The notes under the pieces are model-generated. The model had not been told where the DNA came from. It ran no database searches and saw nothing but the letters and a program-made list of their open reading frames with translations. The translations under genes and the position numbers were made by a program. Of a stretch of 24,101 bases of DNA, positions 8,401-14,205 are shown one piece after another (position 1 is the stretch's first letter; the number at the start of each line of letters is the position of its first letter). Origin of the DNA: JBEKTY01 sp049515555. Lineage in GTDB: Bacteria > Planctomycetota > Planctomycetia > Pirellulales > Thermoguttaceae. The DNA lies in the NCBI GenBank assembly GCA_049515555.1, contig JBEKTY010000127.1:1-24101 (forward strand). The letters are read 5' to 3'.

Positions 8401-9939
8401 GAAGGCAGCCTCACCTACACTTGGGCCACCGCTGGCACGCCCCCGGCCCCCGTGCGTTTCCTGCCCAACGGCACCAATGCGGCGCAGACGACGACGGCCA
8501 TTCTCTCCGCGGCCGACACGTATGACTTTACTGTGACGATTACGGACCCGGGCGGACTGACGGCCACCAGTTGCGTCACCGTGACCGTGAACCAGACGCC
8601 GACGAGCATCACGCTGAGCCCGCCGTCGGCAACTCTTACCGCGGGGGCGACGCAGCAATTCACGGCCGTAGTCCACGACCAATTCGGCAACCCTTTGACG
8701 CCGCCGCCGGCATTGACATGGTGCGTGGTCGGTGTTGGCAATATCAGCGACGGACTCTACACGCCTCCGTATGCAAGCGCTTCAGCCACGGTGCGGGTGG
8801 TCGGCGGCGGCCTGGCAGCCACGGCCGGCGTGACCTGCTCGGGACAGGCCCTGTGGAACTCCTCCATCGGCGTCGGCTCCTGGAACGCCAGCGGAGACTG
8901 GGAGAATAGCATCGCGCAGAACGTCATCGCTGCGCCGGGCGTGCGCGGCGTTGCCGGCGACACGGTCTTGTTCTCCAGCTCGGCGGCGGGCAGCACCATC
9001 ACGCTGGACGGCGCCAAGCCGAGTCTGGCAGGGCTCACGTTCAATTCCGGCAGCAACGGCTACACGATTGCCCAGGGCACGGGCGACGGCACGTTACGAC
9101 TCGACAATGGCGAAAACAGCGCGAGCATAGCAGTCTCCGAGGGCAGCCAGGCGATCAGTGCTCCGCTGGCGCTGGATAGCAGCGTGTTGATTACCCCCGT
9201 ATCGGGCAGCAGTCTGACCATTTCCGGTGTAATCAGCGGTGCCGGCGCCTCTTTGACCCAGGATGGGCCGGGAACCTTGGTCCTCCGCGGCGCCAATACC
9301 TACAGCGGCGGCACGACGATCATGGGCGGGACGCTCGTCGTGACCGAAGGCAGCGCCCTGGCCAGCGGCGCGCTGAAAATCGACCACGGCGGCCTTGTGC
9401 TCGACGCCCCGTTGATGTCGGTGGCCGGGTTGTTCGGTTCGAGCACCGCGGGCCCCGTTGCCGCCAACTCCGCAGCGGACTTCTCCTCGGCCGCGCAAGC
9501 CGCGCCGCTTACCGCGTCGCAGGCGCCGACGGTATCGGCCGTGCCGGCTGCCGGTCAGCCTGTCGGTTCGCCGTCGGTAGATGCGGTCCGAGCGGTGCCG
9601 CTGTTGGTCACACCAGCCTTGGCAGCCGCTCCGCGGCCGGCACTGTCGTCCGCTAAGTCCCTGCCGAGGAATAGCCTGGGGACTGTCCCAATTTTCGTCC
9701 GACGAAAATGGGACTGTCCCCTTCCGAAGCCCGAAGCGGCGACCTTGACGAGCAGTCAGTCGCAGAACCACCAGAGAAAGGCACGCGACAGCGTGCTGCA
9801 ATCTTGCAACCTAAGGCGGTCCGTTGACCTGGCCTGGGCGGCCTTGGACGAGGAACCTGACGCGCAGCAGCGGTTGCGTCAGGAGGCCGGCCCAAAGTCC
9901 TTGACCGTGGATGAAGTCTTGGCACGCTTCGGGGAGTAG
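5431..9939 (+). CDS. Giant LEPR-motif secreted papain-family (C1A) protease with adhesive domains
   Basis: 1502 residues. LERLEERTLLS (46-56) is the planctomycetal LEPR-type N-terminal sorting motif. Order after that: unassigned beta-rich region (about 60-262); CARDB-like domain (263-389); SdrD/Cna-B-like domain (392-469) with two acidic DxNxxGxxDxGE loops suggesting calcium binding; C1A peptidase (about 545-770) with DQGQCGACWAF, NHEVTIVGW and KNSWGTSWG, giving Gln564, Cys570, His717 and Asn741 as catalytic residues; a lectin-like stretch (775-930); PKD-like (967-1057) and Big-like (1058-1140) domains; and a PATR-type segment with GPGTLVLRGANTYSGGT (about 1140-1330). No long inhibitory propeptide is obvious. 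Residues 1416-1431 (GTVPIFVRRKWDCPL) come from the 44-bp palindrome. The start is coupled to the PLD gene by ATGA. Likely an extracellular or envelope protease; its substrate is unknown. Confidence 0.9.
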   Translation: MTRRLPSCYGLRHFKPPAGGPWADKGRKLDGKRPANRSPHVRDLRLERLEERTLLSVYAAPVEQSPLPLATAVGVAASSAGLNIVGSSGKIIVAEAATAEPLTSGTSTSGTGGIVGDGATVVYCKMNDYHYYTSSTGGTVGYEDYTSTLSTSISLTQMQFAGGVTVANGTLEFLFYSDRGLANYVDGFSCSFSQTGFFVWTITLGSGVTIPGSGVLVIVAASGTTGTWIEGPAAPSVGTNDSTYGSVNPNNYDFELTGTAVITLPDLAPARPFAWWDDKVVVSNTAGTNTDDTPLYPSDSLYVDWGVGDVGAGPTGAGFSCALYVDGTLNNTWNCSALSAGGFTYVTDYSIGSLPVGTHTLQIVADVGDTIAESDYTDNSYTKTITISDFSEIRGAVWNDVNGNGIWDAGEVGLPNWKVYLDLNHNGQWDPGEPCTTTASDGSYAFTGLKAGNYVVAEVDQSGWTPTGLAGSDVSPVNTGDGDGTDPAAAGPTTVQVLPGQAATVASGEVPADPGEIVFDHSPDAPPPIEATVAPCPAPLISPPSSFDLRNVSGADYVTSVKDQGQCGACWAFATYGSLESAVLMEGGPTTDFSENHLKDYHRFDYFPCDGGFGSMAPNDNGLISMSQAYLSRGSGPISEADDPYQAYDDMPAPATGSPQYFVRESETFQGSTEIKKALMTYGALDTAMYMDESSASLRTSDWTYYYSGSSSTSANHEVTIVGWNDNMVTAGGTGAWLIKNSWGTSWGLSGYFWISYNDTVACQTATVFHDAVPASTYSHICSYDEYGCVGAFTNPYAFNAFTPATNQDLKSVVFYTMAENTSYEVDVYNAFSGGGLSSLASTATGAFSYPGYHTVDLPALVPLTAGTPYYVCVHLTNGGDYPMAASFMDSGYDSDCTAQPGHSYYSFDGTTWADLTGADSTASFCIKALTVDVSVSNSQSVSLAAAASVTGTNFGDATVPSVARAASATPDPAGTTATLSVLGDDADTGEGSLTYTWATAGTPPAPVRFLPNGTNAAQTTTAILSAADTYDFTVTITDPGGLTATSCVTVTVNQTPTSITLSPPSATLTAGATQQFTAVVHDQFGNPLTPPPALTWCVVGVGNISDGLYTPPYASASATVRVVGGGLAATAGVTCSGQALWNSSIGVGSWNASGDWENSIAQNVIAAPGVRGVAGDTVLFSSSAAGSTITLDGAKPSLAGLTFNSGSNGYTIAQGTGDGTLRLDNGENSASIAVSEGSQAISAPLALDSSVLITPVSGSSLTISGVISGAGASLTQDGPGTLVLRGANTYSGGTTIMGGTLVVTEGSALASGALKIDHGGLVLDAPLMSVAGLFGSSTAGPVAANSAADFSSAAQAAPLTASQAPTVSAVPAAGQPVGSPSVDAVRAVPLLVTPALAAAPRPALSSAKSLPRNSLGTVPIFVRRKWDCPLPKPEAATLTSSQSQNHQRKARDSVLQSCNLRRSVDLAWAALDEEPDAQQRLRQEAGPKSLTVDEVLARFGE
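9678..9721. repeat. Second copy of the 44-bp near-palindrome, inside the protease gene
   Basis: It is identical to the element at 374-417 except at one position. It is read on the plus strand in frame as GTVPIFVRRKWDCPL in the low-complexity C-terminal tail. The same DNA is thus translated in opposite orientations in two unrelated genes, with no stop in either frame used. Confidence 0.9.
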
Positions 9940-9974
9940 ATTCCGCATACAAGACAGCCAGACGAGATTGGACC

Positions 9975-10349
9975 ATGCCGCTATCGAACAACTCCGCCGG
10001 TCCCGGTTATAGTTTTGAGAACGACGTTTCGGGCCGACTGTTCTGTTGGTTGATCGAGTCGGGGCAAGTCGACTTCCAGGCGATGATCGAGCAGGCGGCC
10101 CAAGGCCAGGCCGATCCGCAGTCCTGGGTGAAGCGGCTGGCCGACGCGCTGAAGGCCCGGGTCGGTCAGAGTTGGGCCCTGCTGCCGCCGCCTCCCGCGT
10201 GCCAGCCGGCCGGCGCCGCCGTCCCGCGCCCCAAGGCCCCCGCCTACACCATCTGGTTCCGGCCGAGCCCCTCGAAGAAGATCAAGTTCAAGGAGGTGGC
10301 CCGCGCGCTGCTGGTCTTTACGGGCCGCGTTCCTCCGGCAGATGGGTAA
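9975..10349 (+). CDS. Small protein of unknown function
   Basis: 124 residues; I do not recognise the family. The N-terminal half is polar and probably helical (VDFQAMIEQAAQG, WVKRLADALKARVG). A proline-rich hinge (LLPPPPACQPAG) leads to a basic C-terminal segment (YTIWFRPSPSKKIKFKEVA). No signal peptide or membrane segment is seen. Codon third positions are strongly G/C, like real genes nearby. It begins 35 bp after the protease stop and could share its transcript; the ribosome-binding site is weak (GATTGGA before ATG). Function cannot be inferred. Confidence 0.55.
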   Translation: MPLSNNSAGPGYSFENDVSGRLFCWLIESGQVDFQAMIEQAAQGQADPQSWVKRLADALKARVGQSWALLPPPPACQPAGAAVPRPKAPAYTIWFRPSPSKKIKFKEVARALLVFTGRVPPADG

Positions 10350-10448
10350 TGGACCACCTCTAATGGGCAGTGACGCCGCCGAGGACAATGCTTGGCGTTT
10401 TCTTACGCGGGAATTATCATGGACGGTGGCAGCAGTATGCTCGAAACC

Positions 10449-10527
10449 GGACTCTTGCAAGTTGCGGATGCCCGGTCCCCTCTCCCTCCGGGAGAGGGCT
10501 AGGGTGAGGGGGAATTGGTGAGGATCC
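10449..10527. repeat. REP-like palindromic element, copy 1 (intact)
   Basis: It begins GGACTCTTGCAA, contains the hairpin CCCTCTCCCTCCGGGAGAGG and ends GGTGAGGATCC. Related copies are at 13709-13900 (interrupted) and 13931-14006 (inverted). The GAGGAT at its right end lies 8 nt before the VTC gene start and appears to serve as its ribosome-binding site. The spacer 10350-10531 contains nothing else evident. Confidence 0.8.
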
Positions 10528-10531
10528 CATC

Positions 10532-11404
10532 ATGGGACAGGTCGGCCGTTACGAGTTGAAGTACGTGATCGACGAGGAGCGGGCCGTCGCCGTGGCAGAC
10601 TACTGCCGGGCATTTCTGCGGCCTTCGGTCCACAATGGCGAAGAGCGCCCCACCCGCGGCCATCCGGTGATGAGCATCTACATGGATTCGCCGGACTTCT
10701 TCTTCTTTCGCCAGGCGTACTTCGGGCACCTGAACCGTATTAAGCTGCGGATTCGGTGCTATGACGACCACTGGGAGCGGCCGGCGTTCTTCGAGATCAA
10801 GCGTCGCGTGATGGACGTGATTTGCAAGGATCGGGCCATGCTCAGCCGCGAGGCGGTGGAGTTCTTCCTCAATGCGGGTTGGCCTAACCCGGCCACCTGG
10901 CCCGATCCGAGCCGGATGGTGCATGGCAAGCGCCGACTCGACGTGTACTACAAGTTCTGGACCTTGTGCAACGCAGTAAAGGCCCAGCCAATGATTTACA
11001 TCTCCTACTTGCGGGAGATTTACGAGGGTGAGAACGACGAGGAACTTCGGGTTACGTTCGACCGGCACGTCAGCGCCACGCCGTTTCAGGGACTCGGACT
11101 GCCGAGCTACGTTCGGGGAATGGGGTATGGCGGCCACGGCATGGGGAAGTTTACCGCACCCGAGCGAGCCATCCCGCCCCGGCCGGACAGATGGCCTTAC
11201 TACCTGCCGTTCGACGGGGTGATCCTCGAGATCAAGTACGAAGAGCGTGCGCCTTGCTGGATATACGACATGGTCCGCTACTTCAACCTTCAGCGGCGGT
11301 TCATGTGCAAGTATTCCGCCTGTGTTGATTCAATGGAACTTCAGTGGGGCAAGCTGCCGTTGCCTGAGGAAGAGCAGCGGCTGGTCATGGTCGGTTACGA
11401 TTAG
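10532..11404 (+). CDS. VTC-domain protein (polyphosphate polymerase family)
   Basis: 290 residues covering one whole VTC domain, the tunnel-shaped catalytic fold of the eukaryotic vacuolar polyphosphate polymerase Vtc4 and its bacterial relatives. Visible signature residues: YELKYVID (7-14), SIYMDSPDF (48-56), RIKLRIRCYD (69-78), FFEIKRR (86-92), CKDRAML (98-104), FDRHV (176-180), LEIKY (232-236) and CKYS (259-262). These supply the basic residues and glutamates that line the triphosphate tunnel in the family. No signal peptide or membrane helix is seen, so it is probably cytoplasmic and may work with the membrane protein DUF4956 encoded 1.5 kb downstream, a pairing that is frequent in bacteria. 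The start follows GAGGAT contributed by a REP-like repeat. Whether it makes polyphosphate is inference from the family. Confidence 0.9.
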   Translation: MGQVGRYELKYVIDEERAVAVADYCRAFLRPSVHNGEERPTRGHPVMSIYMDSPDFFFFRQAYFGHLNRIKLRIRCYDDHWERPAFFEIKRRVMDVICKDRAMLSREAVEFFLNAGWPNPATWPDPSRMVHGKRRLDVYYKFWTLCNAVKAQPMIYISYLREIYEGENDEELRVTFDRHVSATPFQGLGLPSYVRGMGYGGHGMGKFTAPERAIPPRPDRWPYYLPFDGVILEIKYEERAPCWIYDMVRYFNLQRRFMCKYSACVDSMELQWGKLPLPEEEQRLVMVGYD

Positions 11405-11493
11405 GAGTTAGAAGTTAGGAGTTAGAATCGTGGCGGCAGGCCGACCTTCTCGCTCCTAACTTCTGACTTCTAACTTCTAACTTCTAACTCCTT
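11402..11493. repeat. GTTAGAAG-type inverted repeat immediately after the VTC gene
   Basis: The left arm has GGAGTTAGAAGTTAGGAG (11404-11421); the right arm has TTCTAACTTCTAACTCC near 11475-11491. The arms can form a long hairpin around a roughly 40-nt loop. The VTC stop codon TAG (11402-11404) is the start of the left arm. There is no U-tract, so a classic rho-independent terminator is doubtful. The rest of 11405-11634 shows no gene. Confidence 0.7.
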
Positions 11494-11634
11494 TCTCGCC
11501 CCGCTCGCGGAAAACTCCCGCCTACCGGCAAGGTTTCTCTAATCCGCACGGCCGAAAACGCCGATTCTGATTGCGCAACCGTTATATCCCGAACGGCTGC
11601 CTTCAACGCTACCGTGAGCGAAAGGGGGGGAACC

Positions 11635-12801
11635 ATGATCCGAGGCTGGTGCTTTGCGGCCGTATTGGCCGTTGCCGCAAGCTGTCTCAGCTTTACGGCT
11701 TACGGTCAGATTCCCGCCGATAAAAGCGGGGTGCCTGCCGTGCCGCTTGCTCCCAGTCCCGGGGCTTTGCCTGCCGCCGAGCCTGTCGCTACGCCGGCGG
11801 GGGCTCCCGCGGTCAGTCCGGCTGCCGGTTCCGCCGCGGGCACGGCCTCCTCAGGGCTGCCAGCCGATGCGCCCTGGTTTCAGCGGTTCCTGCTGCCGGT
11901 GCCCGAGGCTAATGGATCCGCCGACGATTGGCTGTCGTGCAACCGACCCGGCGTGCTGGGCAATGCGGACTACCTGAACTGGTCGGCCCGGCGGTCGGGC
12001 CTGGATTTCGCCGCCCTCGTGAGCACAACCGCGCCGATAGTGACCACGGCAACTGAATCGCTGGATTTCGATCGGGCCGACGGTTTTCGCGGCGGGCTCG
12101 GCTATCGCTTCGGCAACGGCTGGAACGTGGCCTGGACTTACACCTACTTCCGCATCGCCAATCAAGAAACCGCCGCTCCCACTCTGGGTGCAAATCCGGT
12201 GTTGATCGCCACCCAGAGCTTTCTGGACGCCGGCAAGGGAGTTACCGCACTGCCGATGACCTCGGTCGAAGCCGACGGCGCCCTGCAAGTCAATATCCAG
12301 GACTTCGAGGCCGAGTGGAGCTCGTGCCTCAACGATACCGTAGGATTCAGGGCCTTCGGCGGTTTCCGCTGGGCCAAGATCGACCAGACGTTCAATATGA
12401 CCTATGACTCCGGTTTCGGAAAGGGCCACATCAGTCTTCCCAACAACATGGACGCGGAAGGCGTTCGCCTGGGCGCCGAAATCCAGTGGCGCTCAAGCTG
12501 GGGGTTCCGCGTGTTCGGCCGCGGCGCCGAGTCGATTCTGGTGGCCGACTTCCGGACCCGCCAACATGAACACGCTTTGGCAACCGTCGTGAACCCCGCC
12601 GTGGACATCGACGTGTCGGGCGACACGGCGGCCGTGGTGCCCGTCGTCGAGGCGGCCGTGGGGGTCGCCTATGCCCACGGCCCGTGGGAATTCCTCGCCG
12701 GCTACGAGATGAGCGACTGGTTCAACCTGGTCCAGGTCAATCGGCCTACCCAGAGCCTTCTGCTGGACGGCTATTTCCTGCGTCTGTCGTTCTCGCGGTG
12801 A
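11635..12801 (+). CDS. Outer-membrane beta-barrel protein, Lpg1974/BBP7-like
   Basis: 388 residues from ATG 11635, chosen over an in-frame GTG at 11614 because AAAGGGGGG ribosome-binding sequence (11621-11630) lies just before it and a clean signal peptide follows (MIRGWCFAAVLAVAAS, cleavage near AYG-Q at 22-25). Residues 25-80 are an Ala/Pro-rich linker. Residues 105-388 alternate polar and hydrophobic residues as in a beta-barrel: ADYLNWSARRSGLDF, RGGLGYRFGNGWNVAWTYTYF, FRAFGGFRWAKI, GVRLGAEIQWRSSWGFRVFG, EFLAGYEMSDWF, with final strand LLLDGYFLRLSFSR. This layout is typical of Lpg1974-like outer-membrane proteins, which are abundant in planctomycetes. The family call rests on pattern, not alignment. 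It lies between the VTC and DUF4956 genes on the same strand. Confidence 0.75.
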   Translation: MIRGWCFAAVLAVAASCLSFTAYGQIPADKSGVPAVPLAPSPGALPAAEPVATPAGAPAVSPAAGSAAGTASSGLPADAPWFQRFLLPVPEANGSADDWLSCNRPGVLGNADYLNWSARRSGLDFAALVSTTAPIVTTATESLDFDRADGFRGGLGYRFGNGWNVAWTYTYFRIANQETAAPTLGANPVLIATQSFLDAGKGVTALPMTSVEADGALQVNIQDFEAEWSSCLNDTVGFRAFGGFRWAKIDQTFNMTYDSGFGKGHISLPNNMDAEGVRLGAEIQWRSSWGFRVFGRGAESILVADFRTRQHEHALATVVNPAVDIDVSGDTAAVVPVVEAAVGVAYAHGPWEFLAGYEMSDWFNLVQVNRPTQSLLLDGYFLRLSFSR

Positions 12802-12926
12802 CCGCTTCTTGCATTCCCCACCTCGGATAATTATCATGGGAGTGTGGAGATAAGGCAAACTCCCCGCGCCGTTGTTGCGCGGCTACCCCCACTGCTGGTC
12901 CCCTCGCCAAGCAGAGACCGATTACC

Positions 12927-13625
12927 ATGAACGACTGGGTTTCGATCCTGTTCAACAGCGACTATGGCCCGACCTTCGTCGGCGGCACGACCACCATCAT
13001 TTTCATCATGTTCCTGTCGTTCGCCATCGGGCATTTCATCGGTTACGTCTATATGTGGACGCACGAGGCGATTTCCTACTCGAGGACTTTCGTGGCCTCG
13101 ATCGCGGTCTTGCCCGTAATCATTGCCGTGATGATGGTCGTGATGGCGGGGAATCTGTTGATCGCCTTCGGCCTGCTGGCCGTCTTCGGCGTGATCCGCT
13201 TCCGCAACGTCCTGAAAGACACGCGCGACACGACGTTCATCTTGTGGACCGTCATGGAAGGACTGACCGTCGGCACCATGCGGTTCTCGACCGCGCTTTT
13301 GGGCGCCCTGGGCGTGGGGGCCGTGTTCCTTTACTTGCGCTTGACCTCCTTCGGCACCCGGCATCGCTATGATGCCGTCGTGACGCTCCGCGTCAGCGGC
13401 GACCAATTGGCCAACGGCCGCAATCTCAGGCAGGTCATGGGCTTCCACGCCAAGAATGCCGAGTTGATCAACGAGCGCCGCGCCAACGACGGCGGCGTCG
13501 ACATGGCCTATCGCGTGCTGTTGCGCGACCCGGGCCGGGTCGACGAGCTTCAAGCCGCGCTGGTCCAGACCGAAGGCCTGGCCAACGTCTCGGTCTTCAT
13601 GCACGCCGACGAGGCCGAAATCTGA
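12927..13625 (+). CDS. DUF4956-family membrane protein
   Basis: 232 residues. Hydrophobic segments lie at about 18-46, 53-90 (a long stretch probably forming two helices) and 113-137, followed by a soluble C-terminal domain (about 140-232). The conserved core LLAVFGVIRFRNVLKDTRDTT spans about 85-105 and is the recognisable DUF4956 signature. The family commonly neighbours VTC-domain genes, as here, and is suspected to act in polyphosphate handling or transport; its biochemical role is not known. The spacer 12802-12926 contains a small CCGCGC/GCGCGG hairpin (12864-12882), and the ribosome-binding site is weak. The REP and GTTAGAAG repeats begin directly after its stop. Confidence 0.88.
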   Translation: MNDWVSILFNSDYGPTFVGGTTTIIFIMFLSFAIGHFIGYVYMWTHEAISYSRTFVASIAVLPVIIAVMMVVMAGNLLIAFGLLAVFGVIRFRNVLKDTRDTTFILWTVMEGLTVGTMRFSTALLGALGVGAVFLYLRLTSFGTRHRYDAVVTLRVSGDQLANGRNLRQVMGFHAKNAELINERRANDGGVDMAYRVLLRDPGRVDELQAALVQTEGLANVSVFMHADEAEI

Positions 13626-13631
13626 GGAGGG

Positions 13632-13701
13632 AGCCAGGAGTTAGAAGTTAGGAGTTAGAAGTTAGAAGGGCAGCGGTACGCCCACTTCTTCGCTCCTGGC
13701 T
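13632..13701. repeat. GTTAGAAG-type inverted repeat after the DUF4956 gene
   Basis: AGCCAGGAG (13632-13640) pairs with CTCCTGGCT (13693-13701), enclosing three GTTAGAAG/GTTAGGAG units. It begins 7 nt after the stop codon, the same placement as the repeat behind the VTC gene. It may act as a 3' transcript-end structure. Confidence 0.65.
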
Positions 13702-13708
13702 TCTAAGT

Positions 13709-13900
13709 GGACTCTTGCAAATTACGGGATTGGTCGGTCCCCTCTCCCTCCGGGAGAGCGTTAGCCCGGATTATTCACCAATCGTTCGTAGTGACCGCAT
13801 TCATGCGGTCCTTGACCTGTTCACATTCTCCAGACCCGATAAATCGGGTCACTACGGGCCTCGGTGAATAATCCCGGTGAGGGGAAATGGGTGAGGATCC
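13709..13900. repeat. REP-like element, copy 2, split by another element
   Basis: Both ends match the intact copy at 10449-10527: left GGACTCTTGCAA through CTCCCTCCGGGAGAG, right GTGAGGGG...GGTGAGGATCC. The middle is interrupted by about 114 bp (13764-13877) absent from the intact copy. Confidence 0.75.
13764..13877. mobile_element. Cruciform mini-element nested in the REP copy
   Basis: Outer inverted arms are GGATTATTCACC (13768-13779) and GGTGAATAATCC (13863-13874), followed inward by CGTAGTGACC and GGTCACTACG. Two perfect hairpins lie inside: GACCGCAT-TC-ATGCGGTC (13793-13810) and GACCCGAT-AA-ATCGGGTC (13833-13850). It encodes no protein and could be a non-autonomous, MITE-like element. 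It is called mobile because comparison with the intact REP copy indicates insertion. Confidence 0.55.
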
Positions 13901-13930
13901 TGCTTCTCCATTTTTCGTGACCAACGCAGG

Positions 13931-14006
13931 TTCCCCTCACCCCGGCCCTCTCCCGGAGGGAGAGGGGGACCGCTTGTGCCATCCTCACCCCAGTTTGCAG
14001 GACTCC
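13931..14006. repeat. REP-like element, copy 3, inverted
   Basis: CCCCTCACCCCGGCCCTCTC and the following hairpin half match the reverse complement of the intact copy, ending GCAGGACTCC. With copy 2 it forms a large inverted pair. It is followed at 14011-14036 by a further ACTCCTAACTTCTAACTCC repeat. Beyond that, 14037-14205 has a T8 run but no gene or convincing promoter. Confidence 0.7.
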
Positions 14007-14205
14007 AGTTCCAACTCCTAACTTCTAACTCCTACCCCTGTCCGCCGCCGTCAAACTCGCTTTGACTGATTTTTTTTGCGCAGATTGCCGACTATTGGAA
14101 TGCAAGCACGGCATATGCCTTTTCGGTTCTTGCCCTGTTTGACCCTTCGGCCAACTTGTCGTGAACTTCCGGGTTTCGATAGCGAGCACGAGCGAAAGCC
14201 TCATC

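Noticed and set aside
7444..8682. Minus-strand open frame of 412 codons
   Set aside because: It lies opposite the papain and PKD regions of the protease gene, and its Gly/Arg/Val-rich product has no recognisable motif.
14062..14090. TTGACT before a T8 run upstream of the efflux gene, as promoter or terminator
   Set aside because: No -10 box at a suitable distance and no stem preceding the T-run on the plus strand.
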